A stretch of 64,000 nucleotides of DNA from an uncultured Clostridia bacterium (GCA_947590905.1 CANQCU010000005.1:1-64000), one strand, 5' to 3'; positions 12,364-24,318 are shown, numbered from the stretch's first letter. Translations and numbers: made by a program. The notes: a model not told the origin generated them from the sequence alone.

Positions 12364-13926
12364 ATGAAAACAAATGATATCTTATTAAAATTTCAAAGTA
12401 AAAATAATAAGTTAGAAGATGTATTATCAAAAAAGAATTTTTCAGGAGATGTAAAAAATCTCCTACTTAGCATGCTATATAATATCAGTAGCTCATATAA
12501 TGATTATGCTAATATAAAAGTAAATGTAGAAAGAAAAAGTAAATTTATAGAAGATATAATAGATATAATAAGCCAATGTACATCTATTGAATTAGTAAAG
12601 CCTAACACAGAAGAGGGAGAAAAATTTGCAAAGCTAGGAATAACAAGTAAAGTAGATACATATTTAAAAACAATAAGAGTATTCCCAAAAGAATTAACAA
12701 TGCTTTTTGCATTATTTAAAATGAACGATACAAAAATGTATCTAGATGAAAGATATAACGTTATTAGAATTGCCTTGCCAGAATTACTTAACGAAGGAAG
12801 AGATATAAACAATATAGAAATAATACGTGATTTTAATGCTTGGTCATGGAATACACTTCCAAGTGAAATAAGTAATATTGACTGCAATCTAATATACCAA
12901 AATCTTCAAATACTTTTGGGATTTGATTTTATGGATAACTGGATGAAGAAGAAAGACCAAAAAAACTTGCTAGATATTTTGGAAAATCAATTAAAAGAAA
13001 AATATAGTGATATAGACATAGATAAGTTATTAAATTTAATTTATAGAATATCTATAATAATATGTATTCAAAGAAATAAAGAAGAAAAAGAAAGATTAAT
13101 AGAAGAAAGAGAATGGTGCGAAAAAAAACTTGAGAGACTAGAAGATAAAGAAAAATTAGTAATAGAGCTAACAAAAGAGAAAAAAGAAAAAGCAAAAGAA
13201 ATTAAAAAAATAGATGAAATAATAAATGATAAGAAGTTATTAAAAAAAGAGTTTGATGAAAGAAATAGTAAGCTTTCAGAGTATCAAAAAATATTTAGCC
13301 TAGATAATCTTTTAGGAACAATAAAAAAAGAGAGAAAAAAGGCTTTAAATGATATTGAAGAATGTAATAAATTATTGGATGCAAAAAATTACATAAAATT
13401 AAAGCAAGAATTAGAAAAAAATCTAGAATTGCTTAAAGAACTAAAAAACTCAAGATTCAAAGATAAATATAAAATTGAAATACAAAAAATATTTATTAAA
13501 TTATTGGAAGAAAAGTTAGATAAAATAGAAGGAATTGATCAAAGAAAAGAATACATTAACTTTTTCTATATTTTAAGATATTATAATTTTATAGTATTTG
13601 ATGATGAAAATTTCATAAAAGATATTGAAGCAATTATGGAAGATATGGAATACATAGAAGAAAAAACTATAGATAAATTATATACTTTAAAGATAATAAA
13701 TCCTATTACTAAGGATAAAATAACAGACATAAAAATTATTAGACCAATCCTAAGTACGAGAATTATGAATTTAGAAAATGTTACCATAGAAGCAGTTCAA
13801 AAAGAAAGAACAATCGAAATAAGTATATATGATGGAAAAATATTAGAATTAGGATTTGAAATAGAAAATTCTAGGGAAGTTCAAATAAAAGGTAAGAAAA
13901 AAGTTAAGTTATTTAGCTATAAATAA
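12364..13926 (+). CDS. Hypothetical protein with central coiled coil
   Basis: 520-aa ORF, Lys/Glu-rich heptad-like centre. Confidence 0.6.
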   Translation: MKTNDILLKFQSKNNKLEDVLSKKNFSGDVKNLLLSMLYNISSSYNDYANIKVNVERKSKFIEDIIDIISQCTSIELVKPNTEEGEKFAKLGITSKVDTYLKTIRVFPKELTMLFALFKMNDTKMYLDERYNVIRIALPELLNEGRDINNIEIIRDFNAWSWNTLPSEISNIDCNLIYQNLQILLGFDFMDNWMKKKDQKNLLDILENQLKEKYSDIDIDKLLNLIYRISIIICIQRNKEEKERLIEEREWCEKKLERLEDKEKLVIELTKEKKEKAKEIKKIDEIINDKKLLKKEFDERNSKLSEYQKIFSLDNLLGTIKKERKKALNDIEECNKLLDAKNYIKLKQELEKNLELLKELKNSRFKDKYKIEIQKIFIKLLEEKLDKIEGIDQRKEYINFFYILRYYNFIVFDDENFIKDIEAIMEDMEYIEEKTIDKLYTLKIINPITKDKITDIKIIRPILSTRIMNLENVTIEAVQKERTIEISIYDGKILELGFEIENSREVQIKGKKKVKLFSYK

Positions 13927-14019
13927 CTTTTGTGAAGCTAAAATTTTATCTAAATAATTATGTAAAAAGTATCTTTTCAAATTTGACTTACTACAAAAGA
14001 AAGGAAAGAAAATAAAAAT

Positions 14020-15667
14020 ATGAAAATAACATTTTTAGGTGCTGCAGAGGGAGTAACAGGTTCAAATTTTTTAGTAGAAACAGAGACTAAAAAGTTCTTA
14101 GTAGATTGTGGGTTATTCCAAGGAAATACAAAAGAAGAAGATAAGAACTATGATGAATTTGCATTTAATGTAAAAGAAATAGATTTTATGCTACTTACTC
14201 ATGCACATATAGACCACTCAGGAAGAATACCAAAACTATACAATGATGGATATAGAAACCCAGTTTATGCAACAAAAGCAACATGTGATTTGTGTTCAAT
14301 AATGCTTCCAGATAGTGGACATATCCAAGAGATGGAAGTTGAATGGAAAAATAGAAAAAGAAAAAGAGAGGGAAAATCTGGATATCCTCCACTATATACA
14401 GCAGAAGATGCACAAAAGTGTATGAAGCTATTTGAAGCTGTACCATATGGTGAACTTGTGCAAATAGATGAGAGTATTACAGTTAGATATAATGATGCTG
14501 GACATATGTTAGGATCAGCAATAATAGAAGTTTGGGTAAAAGAAAACCGGAAAGACAGAGAAGATAGTATTTACAGGAGATTTAGGAAATAATGATATAC
14601 CACTTCTAGCATCACCAACAATGATAGAAACAGCAGATTATCTAGTTATGGAATCTACTTATGGAAATAGATTACACATGAGAAATGATGACAAAGCAGA
14701 AATGTTCTTAAATATTGTATATGATACAATTAAACATGGCGGAAATGTTGTAATACCATCATTTGCAGTAGGTAGAACACAAGAGATACTTTATGAATTA
14801 AACAAAATAAAAGATACAACAAAAGATGAAAGCTTTATAAATAAATATAGATTACTTATGGAAACGCCAGTATATGTAGATAGTCCTCTTGCAATTTCAG
14901 CAACGGAAATTTTCAAGAAAAACGAGGACTTGTTTGATGATGAGGTAAAGGCAGAAATTGAAAGAGGAGATAATCCACTAGAATTTGACGGATTGCAATT
15001 CACAAGAACAGCAGAAGAATCAAAAGCACTTAATGAAAATGTAGAATCATCAATAATAATATCTGCAAGTGGTATGTGTGATGTAGGAAGAATAAAACAC
15101 CATTTAAAACATAATCTATGGAACTCAAACAACACTATACTATTTGTTGGATATCAAGCAGCAGGAACACTTGGAAGAAGATTGGTAGAAGGCGCTAAAA
15201 AAGTAAAAATTTTCGGTGAAGAGATAGCAGTTAATGCTAGAATAGAATATATTGAAGGATTTTCAGGACATGCAGACCAAGAATGGCTTATGAATTTTAT
15301 ATATTCATTTATAACAAAGCCAAAACAAATAATTTTGGTTCATGGTGACAAAGATGCGCAAAAGGAACTAAGAGACATAATAATAGAAAAAACAAATATA
15401 CCAGTCACAATACCTAAATATGGCGAAATATATAATGTACATAACAACAATGTTGAATTTGAGGAAAAGCTTGAACTAGAATCAGAGAAAAGAGCTCAAA
15501 AAGTTGAACTTATAAATAGAGTAAAATTGCTTCGTGATGAAATGAATGATATGGAAGATATTTTGAAAAACGATATATTAACAGAAGAGACAAAAGAAGA
15601 TGAAATTAATAGCATAACACTTAAACTTAAAGAAATAGAAAAGATTATTGTAAGTATAATAGAGTAA
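14020..15667 (+). CDS. MBL-fold / beta-CASP ribonuclease, interrupted by one C-GGA +1 site
   Basis: LTHAHIDHSGRIP, ISASGMCDVGRIKHHLKHNL, HGDKDAQ; removing C14548 restores VKENGKTEKIVFTGDLGNNDIPLL. Confidence 0.88.
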
Positions 15668-15773
15668 GAAGAAAAATATTTGTTTAATTATTTGCTTAGA
15701 TTTTGAAGTTTTGCAATTAATTAAAGTATAGAAATAATATAAAAATATATTATATAGATAGGAGAATTTAGAA

Positions 15774-17672
15774 GTGAAAACATACATAAATGATGCAATT
15801 ATAGGAAACAAAGAACTAAAAGTAGGATTAACAGAAAAAGGAGAAATTGTAAGAATATGCTATCCAAATATTGATTTTAGGCAGTTTATAGAATTATTCC
15901 ATGTAGGAGTAAAAATTAACGATTCGAATCTAATATATTTACATAATGATATAAATAATACATATTCACAACATTATATAGAAGATACAAATGTACTTAA
16001 AACAGAAATAAAAAATACATACTTTAATTTAAAAATGATACAAACAGATTTTGTTTCAATAAGCAATAATGTAATAATACGTAAATATACTTTTGCAAAT
16101 GAACACGAAATACCACTTGATGTAAGAGTTGTTATAAATTCAAAAATGATAAGTGACATGAATAATTTTGCAAGCAGTAAAGTAATTGAAAATGGTATGT
16201 TACAATATTCTCATGGATATAATATGGCAATTTTATCAAATACAATAAAAATGGATTCATATAAAATTAATGGAGTGGATGAAGTAATAGAAAGTGGAAT
16301 ATTGCAAGATAAAGACTACATAGGAATGTCACCAAATAGTGCAATAAGCTATGACTTAGGAACATTAAAACCAAACGAAGTAAAAGAATTTAGTATATTT
16401 ATATTTGTTTCTGATAACAAAGAGAAAAATAAATTAGAAGATATAGAAAATCAAATAAACAAAGTAAGAAAATTAGATGCAGAAAAAGAATTACAAAATG
16501 CAAAAAAATATTGGAAAAAATATGTTAAAGACCATTCAAGTTTAACCCTAGAAGGTTCAACCTATAAGGAAATAATTAAAAACATATACACAAGAACAAT
16601 ACTTTTATTTCCATTACTTACAAACCAAACAACAGGAGGAATGTCAGCTGCAATGGAGATAGACGAAGACTTTACAAAATGTGGAAGATATGAATACTGC
16701 TGGCCAAGAGATGCAATTTATGTAACAAAAGCACTTGACTTACTAAAAATGCAGAAAGAAACAGAAAAATTCTATAAAGTATTTTGCAAAAATACACAAT
16801 CAAAATCAGGAATGTGGGAACAAAGATTTTTCACAGATGGAACACTTGCACCTTGTTGGGGATATCAGATAGATGAAACAGCAAGTATTGTTTATGGAGT
16901 ATATGACCATTACACAAGAACAAAAGATAAAAAATTTTTAAAAGATAATTTGAAAATGTTAGAAAAAGCTGTTAGTTTTCTAGAAAAATATACAGAAGAT
17001 ATCGTGCAAGATAAAAAAGAAATGAGAGTATCATATGACCTTTGGGAAATGCATGAAGGAGTAAGCATATATTCTTTGGCAAGTATATTTTCAGCTTTTG
17101 AAGCAATGCAAAAAGTATATGATGCACTTGAAGAAGAGCTCAGTGAAAATAGATTAAAACAAGAAAACATTGTAAAACAAAAAGAAATAATAGAAAAACA
17201 ATTAAAAGAGTTGAAAAACTATGTACTAGATAGATTATATGATGAAGAGAAAAAGAGTTTTGTAAGAAATACAGAAGATAAGAAATTAGACATAAGTATT
17301 TTAGGAATAACAGTACCATTTAAAATGTTCTCTCCAAATGAAAAGAAAATTACAAACACAATTGAAAGAATAAATCTTAACTTAAGAACCTATACTGGAG
17401 GATACTTAAGATTCGAAGATGATCATTATACAGAAGATAGGCCATGGGTTGTATCAACTCTATGGATGGCACTTTATTATTTAGAAATAAGAGAATATAA
17501 AAAAGCAAAAGAATGCTTTGATTTTGTTATAAGTACAAGTACAAAACATGGATTTTTAGCAGAACAAGTAGAAAACAGAGAAATGAAATCGGCTTGGGTA
17601 ATTGGACTTGGTTGGTCTCATGCGATGTTTATAATAGTGCTTAATGAATTTGAAAGATTAGGACTTGTGTAG
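15774..17672 (+). CDS. Glycoside hydrolase family 15 / glucoamylase-like
   Basis: YCWPRDAIYVTKALDLL, EHDLWEMHEG-like, RPWVVSTLWMALYYLE. Confidence 0.8.
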   Translation: MKTYINDAIIGNKELKVGLTEKGEIVRICYPNIDFRQFIELFHVGVKINDSNLIYLHNDINNTYSQHYIEDTNVLKTEIKNTYFNLKMIQTDFVSISNNVIIRKYTFANEHEIPLDVRVVINSKMISDMNNFASSKVIENGMLQYSHGYNMAILSNTIKMDSYKINGVDEVIESGILQDKDYIGMSPNSAISYDLGTLKPNEVKEFSIFIFVSDNKEKNKLEDIENQINKVRKLDAEKELQNAKKYWKKYVKDHSSLTLEGSTYKEIIKNIYTRTILLFPLLTNQTTGGMSAAMEIDEDFTKCGRYEYCWPRDAIYVTKALDLLKMQKETEKFYKVFCKNTQSKSGMWEQRFFTDGTLAPCWGYQIDETASIVYGVYDHYTRTKDKKFLKDNLKMLEKAVSFLEKYTEDIVQDKKEMRVSYDLWEMHEGVSIYSLASIFSAFEAMQKVYDALEEELSENRLKQENIVKQKEIIEKQLKELKNYVLDRLYDEEKKSFVRNTEDKKLDISILGITVPFKMFSPNEKKITNTIERINLNLRTYTGGYLRFEDDHYTEDRPWVVSTLWMALYYLEIREYKKAKECFDFVISTSTKHGFLAEQVENREMKSAWVIGLGWSHAMFIIVLNEFERLGLV

Positions 17673-17698
17673 ATTAAAACTTTAGAAATATAAAAAAT

Positions 17699-17741
17699 TG
17701 ATATTCTTAGTATTTGGACTTAAGAATATCAACTTTTTTAT
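17699..17741 (+). terminator. Terminator hairpin
   Basis: TTGATATTCTTA...TAAGAATATCAA + T-run. Confidence 0.65.
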
Positions 17742-17841
17742 GCAAAAATTCTTCAAAAACCCTTGACAAAAGCAAAAAAATAGTGTAAAGTAGAATAGCG
17801 TTACACCAATAGAAACTAAAAAGTGAAAGGTAAAATAAAAT

Positions 17842-18190
17842 ATGGATAAAAATGTTCAAATCGCTATGCTTCTTGATATATATGGAAAAGTATTAACAGA
17901 AAAACAACAGGACATCTTAGACCTATATTATAATAATAACTTATCACTTGCAGAAATAGCAGAAGAAGTTGGTATAACAAGGCAAGCTGTAAGAGATAGT
18001 ATTGTGAAAGGAGAGAAGAAACTTTTTCGGTTTAGAAGAAAAGCTAGAAATTATGAAAAAGGAACAAAAACAAGAAAAACAAATACAAAAGATATTATCG
18101 GAATTATCAGCTATACAAACAAAATATACTGATGAGCAAATAGCAAAAGTTCTTAACAATATAGCAAACGAATTAAAATGCATAGTTTAA
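17842..18190 (+). CDS. ylxM: YlxM-like SRP-associated regulator, interrupted by one C-GGT +1 site
   Basis: LLDIYGKVLTEKQQDILDLYYNNNLSLAEIAEEVGITRQAVRDSIVKGEKKLF[c]GLEEKLEIMKKEQ; removal of C18028; immediately upstream of ffh. Confidence 0.88.
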
Positions 18191-18212
18191 GAACAAGGTT
18201 AAGGAGGTATAT

Positions 18213-19565
18213 ATGGCTTTTGAAGGTTTATCATCAAGGTTGCAAGGAATAACTAATAAACTTAGGGGCAAAGCAAGAATAACAGAAAGCGATTTAAAAG
18301 AAATTCTAAGAGAAGTAAAACTTGCATTATTAGAAGCAGACGTAAACTATAAAATAGTAAAAGAATTTATCTCAGAAATAGAAAATAAGGCCTTAGGCCA
18401 AGATATACTAAAATCACTTACCCCAGGTCAACAAGTAGTAAAAATAGTTAAAGATGAACTTGTAGAATTACTTGGAGGGGTAGAAAGCAGAATAAATTTT
18501 ACACCAAATCCACCTACAATAATAATGTTAGTTGGTCTTCAAGGTTCAGGAAAAACTACGACAGCAGGAAAACTTGCAAACTTACTTAGAAAACAAGGGA
18601 AAAAACCACTTCTAGTTGCCTGTGATGTATATAGACCAGCTGCAATTAAACAGCTTCAAGTAGTAGGAGCATCACTTAATATACCAGTATTTGCAAATGA
18701 AGGATCAAAAGATGTTGTACATATTGCAAAACAAGCAGTGAATATGGCAATATCAAAGTTAAATGATGTAATTATTCTAGATACAGCAGGAAGATTACAC
18801 ATAGATGAAGAGCTAATGCAAGAATTACAAAATGTAAAATCAAGTGTTAAACCACATGAGATATTACTTGTAGTTGATAGTATGACAGGTCAGGATGCAG
18901 TAAATGTTGCAACAAGTTTTAATGAAAAACTTGGAATTGATGGAGTAATACTAACAAAGCTAGATGGTGATACACGTGGTGGAGCAGCATTATCAGTAAA
19001 AAAAGTTACAGGAAGACCTATAAAATTTGCTGCAGTAGGTGAAAAGTTAAGTGACATAGAAGTATTTCATCCAGAGAGAATGGCAACAAGAATTTTAGGA
19101 ATGGGTGATGTATTATCAATAATAGAAAAAGCAGAAGAAGCATTTGATGCAGAAGAAGCAGAAAAGCTTGAAAAAAAATTAAGAAAGCAAGAATTTGATT
19201 TAGATGATTATTTATCACAACTAAGACAAGTTAAAAAAATGGGTTCATTTTCATCAATACTAAAAATGATACCAGGTATGAACAAGCTAGGAGATGTAAA
19301 AGTTGATGATAAAGAATTTGTAAAAATAGAAGCTATAATTTGTTCTATGACTAAAAAAGAAAAAAGAAATCCTAAAATATTAAACGGAAGTAGAAGACAA
19401 AGAATAGCAAAAGGTTCTGGAACAACAGTACAAGACGTAAATAAATTCATGAAATCTTTTGAGCTAACACAGAAAATGATGAAACAGATGAATAACAAAA
19501 AAGGTGGAATGAAAAATGCATTAAAAGGCTTAAATATGAATGACTTAAAGAACTTAAAAATTTAA
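18213..19565 (+). CDS. ffh: Signal recognition particle protein
   Basis: GLQGSGKTTTAGKLA, DTAGRLHIDEEL, TKLDGDTRGGAALS. Confidence 0.96.
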   Translation: MAFEGLSSRLQGITNKLRGKARITESDLKEILREVKLALLEADVNYKIVKEFISEIENKALGQDILKSLTPGQQVVKIVKDELVELLGGVESRINFTPNPPTIIMLVGLQGSGKTTTAGKLANLLRKQGKKPLLVACDVYRPAAIKQLQVVGASLNIPVFANEGSKDVVHIAKQAVNMAISKLNDVIILDTAGRLHIDEELMQELQNVKSSVKPHEILLVVDSMTGQDAVNVATSFNEKLGIDGVILTKLDGDTRGGAALSVKKVTGRPIKFAAVGEKLSDIEVFHPERMATRILGMGDVLSIIEKAEEAFDAEEAEKLEKKLRKQEFDLDDYLSQLRQVKKMGSFSSILKMIPGMNKLGDVKVDDKEFVKIEAIICSMTKKEKRNPKILNGSRRQRIAKGSGTTVQDVNKFMKSFELTQKMMKQMNNKKGGMKNALKGLNMNDLKNLKI

Positions 19566-19621
19566 TTTAGTTTTTAATTTTAAAAAATATAATTTCAATA
19601 TTTAGGAGGTGAACTTAAAAG

Positions 19622-19858
19622 ATGGTAAAAATAAGATTACAAAGAGTAGGAAAGAAAAAAGCTCCTTACTATCACATAGTAGTTGCAGATTCTAGATCTC
19701 CAAGAGATGGTAAAATAATAGAAGAATTAGGAACATTTGACCCAATGAAAGAACCAGCATTAATTTCTTTAGATAAAGAAAAATGCGAAACTTGGATAAA
19801 AAATGGCGCTAAGCCAACAGACACTGTAAAAGCTTTAATAGAAAAGGCAAATGCATAA
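19622..19858 (+). CDS. rpsP: 30S ribosomal protein S16
   Basis: [30 protein letters not shown]. Confidence 0.97.
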   Translation: MVKIRLQRVGKKKAPYYHIVVADSRSPRDGKIIEELGTFDPMKEPALISLDKEKCETWIKNGAKPTDTVKALIEKANA

Positions 19859-19874
19859 GGAGGTATTAAAACTC

Positions 19875-20105
19875 ATGAAAGAAGTTTTACAAACAATTAT
19901 TGAAAGCTTAGTTGAAGATAAATCTGCAATACAAATAAATCAAATAGATGGCGAAAAAAGCATTATATTTGAAGTTAAAGTTGCAGAAGCAGATATGGGC
20001 AGAATAATTGGAAAAGAAGGAAGAATTGCAAAAGCTATAAGAACAATATTCAGATCAGCTTATGCAAAAGAACAAAAGAAAGTTACAATCGAATTTTTAG
20101 ATTAA
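19875..20105 (+). CDS. khpA: KH domain RNA-binding protein
   Basis: GRIIGKEGRIAKAIRTIFRSAY; between rpsP and rimM. Confidence 0.9.
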   Translation: MKEVLQTIIESLVEDKSAIQINQIDGEKSIIFEVKVAEADMGRIIGKEGRIAKAIRTIFRSAYAKEQKKVTIEFLD

Positions 20106-20119
20106 TAAGGAGAAGCTAA

Positions 20120-20645
20120 ATGCAAAACTTATTAGAAATAGGTCAAATAGTAAACTCATATGGAATAAAAGGTTTTCTAAAAGTCGTACCATTTACAGAT
20201 AATGTAAATAGATTTAATAATTTAAAAAATATATACATTGAAAAAAATAAAAAACTTGAGGAAGTAGAGATAGAAGAAGTAAAATATCACAAAAATTTAG
20301 TTTTGATAAAACTAAAAGGAATAGATGATATAAATGAAGCAGAAAAGTACAAAAATTCTTATATCAAAATAGATAGAAAAGATGCAGTAAAACTTCCAGA
20401 AAATTCATATTTTATAGTAGATCTAATGGAAATGGAAGTATATACTGATGATGGAAAAATGCTTCGGAAAGATAATAGATGTATTTCCAACGGGAAGCAA
20501 TGATGTATATGTTGTAAAAGATGACTTAGGAAAACAAATACTATTACCTGCAATAGGTGATGTAATAAAAAATGTAGATGTAAAAAACAAAAAAATGATA
20601 GTACATCTAATAAAAGGTTTAGGAGAAGAAAATAATGAAGTTTAG
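20120..20645 (+). CDS. rimM: Ribosome maturation factor RimM, interrupted by one C-GGA +1 site
   Basis: [21 protein letters not shown]; removing C20465 restores [20 protein letters not shown]. Confidence 0.92.
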
Positions 20646-21300
20646 CGTATTAACACTTTTCCCAGAAATGTTTGAAATGCTAAATACAAGTATAATTGGA
20701 AGAGCAATAGAAAAGAAGATTATAACTTTAGAAGTTGTAAATATAAGAGACTTTTCTAAAAACAAGCATAAGAAAGTAGATGATACACCTTATGGTGGAG
20801 GAGCGGGCATGGTAATGATGCCAGATGTAGTATATGATGCGTACGAATCTGTAAAAACAAAAGATTCTAAGCTTATATATTTATCACCACAAGGAAAAAC
20901 TTTAAATCAAGAAAAAGTAAAAGACCTAAGCAAAGAAAAGCATTTAATATTACTTTGTGGACATTATGAGGGAATAGACCAAAGGATTCTAGATGAGATT
21001 GTAGATGAAGAAATATCCATTGGAGACTATGTTTTAACAGGAGGAGAGCTACCAAGTATGGTACTTATAGATTCTGTTTCAAGATATGTAGAAGGGGTAT
21101 TAAATAAAGAATCAAGAGAGGAAGAAAGCTTTGCAAATGATAATTTATTAGAATATCCACAATACACAAGACCAGAAGAATTTCATGGAATGCAAGTTCC
21201 AGAAGTTTTAAAAAGTGGCAATCACCAAAACATAGAAAAATGGAGAAAAGAGAAGTCTTTAGAAATAACAAAAATAAAAAGACCAGATTTAATAAATTAA
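20635..21300 (+). CDS. trmD: tRNA (guanine-N1)-methyltransferase
   Basis: [45 protein letters not shown]. Confidence 0.96.
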   Translation: MKFSVLTLFPEMFEMLNTSIIGRAIEKKIITLEVVNIRDFSKNKHKKVDDTPYGGGAGMVMMPDVVYDAYESVKTKDSKLIYLSPQGKTLNQEKVKDLSKEKHLILLCGHYEGIDQRILDEIVDEEISIGDYVLTGGELPSMVLIDSVSRYVEGVLNKESREEESFANDNLLEYPQYTRPEEFHGMQVPEVLKSGNHQNIEKWRKEKSLEITKIKRPDLIN

Positions 21301-21322
21301 AAAGAAAGAAGGAGAAAGAATA

Positions 21323-21958
21323 ATGGACATAATTAAGTCTATCGAACATGAACAATTAAAAGATAAAGTTCCAGTATTAGACGTTGGTAATACTGTAAGA
21401 GTTCATGCAAAGATAAAAGAAGGAAACCGTGAAAGAATTCAGGTATTCGAAGGTATAATAATTAAAAAACAAGGTGGAGGAGTAAACGAAACATTTACAG
21501 TAAGAAAAATATCTTATGGTGTAGGTGTTGAAAAAACATTTTTATTACACTCACCAATGGTAGAAAAAGTAGAAGTTGTAAGAGTAGGAAAAGCTAGAAG
21601 AGCAAAACTTAACTATTTAAGAGATAGAGTAGGAAAATCTGCTAGAACTAAGGAAATAGTAGGTGCTAGAATTGAGACAAAGGAACGTACAATTAAGGAA
21701 ACATTAGCAGAAGAAGATATAGTAGAAGAAGCTGAAGCTCCAGTAGAAGAGACAGTAGAAGCTCCTAAAGCAAATGAAGCAAAAGCATCTGAAGCTCCAG
21801 AGGAAGCACCAGCAGTTAAGGAAGAAGCTCCAGTTGTAGAAGAAACTGTTGATACAGTTAAAGAAGAACCAGTTGTAGAAGTAAAAGAAGAAAAAGCAGA
21901 AGTTAAGGAAGAAAAGAAAGAAGAAGAAAAAGACGTTAAAGAAGAAAAGGCAGAATAA
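21323..21958 (+). CDS. rplS: 50S ribosomal protein L19 with long acidic/Ala/Pro C-terminal tail
   Basis: [58 protein letters not shown]; ~90-aa E/V/K/A tail. Confidence 0.94.
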   Translation: MDIIKSIEHEQLKDKVPVLDVGNTVRVHAKIKEGNRERIQVFEGIIIKKQGGGVNETFTVRKISYGVGVEKTFLLHSPMVEKVEVVRVGKARRAKLNYLRDRVGKSARTKEIVGARIETKERTIKETLAEEDIVEEAEAPVEETVEAPKANEAKASEAPEEAPAVKEEAPVVEETVDTVKEEPVVEVKEEKAEVKEEKKEEEKDVKEEKAE

Positions 21959-22206
21959 AAAATAAAAAACAAATAACATAAAAATAGTGATTTGATTTTT
22001 GAAGTGCACCCCAGATGTTAGAAAAAAATCTAACATTTGTGGTGTATTTTTAATTACTATTTTTCTGTGGAAACAATTAGCATATATGTCAAAACTTGAA
22101 GTTTACGTAAAGTAGTGATATAATATAATTAGCATTGCACATTGAAAATTTATAAAACGACTTTTGTACCAGAAAAAATTAAAAACATCATTGGAGGAAT
22201 AGCAAA

Positions 22207-24216
22207 ATGTTCAAATTTTTCAAAAAAATAAGCCCAGCGCTTGTTGTATTTCTAGTTATTTATATAATACTAGAATCTTGCTTCCCACAAACGTTTTTTT
22301 GGAAACAGTTTGAGGCAGTAAAGAAACAGCAAGAAGAAGAAACTTTAAAGAAAGCGGAGGAGATTCAAGCACAAAAAGACAAAGAAAGGCAAGAAGAATC
22401 ACAGATGGACTATGGTGTCCTATTGCACATAATGGAAAACGTGTATGAAATAGAAATTCACGAAGTACACAAAGGGACAAAAACGTCCTATTATGCAATG
22501 GTGACATTAGAAGGCATTGGAGGACTTAAAGGTAATTATGACTATCAGTACAGAATAAACTTGGATATAAGTAGTGTTAGGCGTATGAAGGAATACGCAG
22601 AAGAATATAACTTCAGAATTACTGAAGTTGTAGACGAAGATACTACTACATCACAAGACTCTGTAAAAGAATCCGAGAAAAAAGGAATAGATTGGTCAAG
22701 CATTATTATTTCGACAATTTGCGTCTTAGGTGTTATTGCAATTTTATTTTATGTATCTTATATGTTGATTGATATTTTTAAGGATGATGATACTAAAGGC
22801 AAAAACAAAAAGACTAATAAAGTTGCTGTATTAAACAGTAGCGACAACGGAAAAAGCACCAATGTCGAGGAAGTAGAAACAGAGGTCAAGATCCGGTTCT
22901 CAGATATTGCAGGGTTGGACGAAGAAATCGAAGAACTTAAAGAAGTAGTTGATTTTATCAGAAATCCTGAAAAGTATGAGAAACTGGGAGCAAAAGTCCC
23001 AAAAGGCATTCTTTTACATGGAAAACCCGGAACAGGAAAAACTTTAATTGCCAAAGCAGTTGCAGGAGAAGCAGGAGTTAACTTCGTATCAGCCTCTGGA
23101 GCTGAATTTATCAATCAATATGTTGGCACAGGAGCAAAAAACGTGAGAAAACTTTTTGATGAAGCACGTGAAAATGCACCTTGCATAGTGTTCATTGATG
23201 AGATTGATGCAATAGGAGGCAGAAGAGATGATGAAGCAAATTCCGAAAGGAATCAAACAATCGATCAGCTTTTGACAGAGTTAGATGGATTTAGTGAAAG
23301 AACTGACATAATAACTCTTGCAGCGACTAATAGGCTTGATATGTTGGATCCTGCTCTTACAAGACCTGGAAGATTTGATAGAATTATCGCAATAGGTCTT
23401 CCGGATGTTCGGGCAAGAGAAAAAATCCTCAAAATCCATGCAAAGAACAAGCCACTCTCAGACGATGTTAAATTGGGTGAAATTGCAAAAACAACAACGG
23501 GCTTCTCAGGAGCACAACTTGCGAATCTTCTTAATGAATCTGCTCTCATTGCTGTAAGGAAAAACCAAGAAGTCATACATAATACAGACATAAAACAAGC
23601 ATTTAGCAAGATAACCGTCGGAATCCAGAAAAACAGCAAAGTGATCTCTGATAAGGAGAAACAAATCACTGCTAATCATGAGGCTGGTCATGCAATTGTT
23701 GGAATGCTTTTGCCTACTCAATCAAACGTCAGCGAGGTATCTATAATCCCTCGCGGAGATGCTGGTGGTTATACAATGCACGAGCAAGACGAAGACAAAA
23801 ACTATTTGAGTAAACAAGAGCTTACAGAAAGACTAGTCGTATTAATGGCAGGAAGAGTAGCAGAGAAAATCTTTATAGGAGATATCTCTACGGGCGCATC
23901 ACAAGACATAGAAGTTGCAACCAACATTGCCACTAGCATGATTTCTGTATATGGAATGGGAACATCAGTAGGTCCAATATCCGTAAAAAATTCAGTAAAT
24001 AACGGTCTGCGACTTTTGAGTGGTAAAAAAATTGATAGCATTGGAGATGAAGTAGTTAGCTTAATAAAATCAGCAGAGAACGAAGCAGAAAAGCTTATTA
24101 CCGAACACAGCACAATGCATCAAGAACTGGTACAAATGCTTTTGGAGCAAGAAACCATAACAGGAGAAGAACTTAAAAAGCTCCAAAGCAAGTACAAATT
24201 GGCAGTTAATGCCTAA
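22207..24216 (+). CDS. ftsH: FtsH-like AAA+ zinc metalloprotease of atypical codon usage
   Basis: GKPGTGKTLIAKAVAGEAG, SRH TRPGRFDR, HEAGHAIVGM; two in-phase CGG(Arg) codons (22894, 23410). Confidence 0.9.
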   Translation: MFKFFKKISPALVVFLVIYIILESCFPQTFFWKQFEAVKKQQEEETLKKAEEIQAQKDKERQEESQMDYGVLLHIMENVYEIEIHEVHKGTKTSYYAMVTLEGIGGLKGNYDYQYRINLDISSVRRMKEYAEEYNFRITEVVDEDTTTSQDSVKESEKKGIDWSSIIISTICVLGVIAILFYVSYMLIDIFKDDDTKGKNKKTNKVAVLNSSDNGKSTNVEEVETEVKIRFSDIAGLDEEIEELKEVVDFIRNPEKYEKLGAKVPKGILLHGKPGTGKTLIAKAVAGEAGVNFVSASGAEFINQYVGTGAKNVRKLFDEARENAPCIVFIDEIDAIGGRRDDEANSERNQTIDQLLTELDGFSERTDIITLAATNRLDMLDPALTRPGRFDRIIAIGLPDVRAREKILKIHAKNKPLSDDVKLGEIAKTTTGFSGAQLANLLNESALIAVRKNQEVIHNTDIKQAFSKITVGIQKNSKVISDKEKQITANHEAGHAIVGMLLPTQSNVSEVSIIPRGDAGGYTMHEQDEDKNYLSKQELTERLVVLMAGRVAEKIFIGDISTGASQDIEVATNIATSMISVYGMGTSVGPISVKNSVNNGLRLLSGKKIDSIGDEVVSLIKSAENEAEKLITEHSTMHQELVQMLLEQETITGEELKKLQSKYKLAVNA

Positions 24217-24281
24217 AACTTTAGTCGTTTTATAATTAAAAGTCCTTAATCTTTATGATTTCGGGGACTATAAGCATCAAA

Positions 24282-24318
24282 CATGGTAACCCTCTGGCTT
24301 TTGCTAGAGGGCTACCAT
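24282..24318 (+). terminator. Strong hairpin after FtsH-like gene
   Basis: ATGGTAACCCTCTGGC...GCTAGAGGGCTACCAT. Confidence 0.65.
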
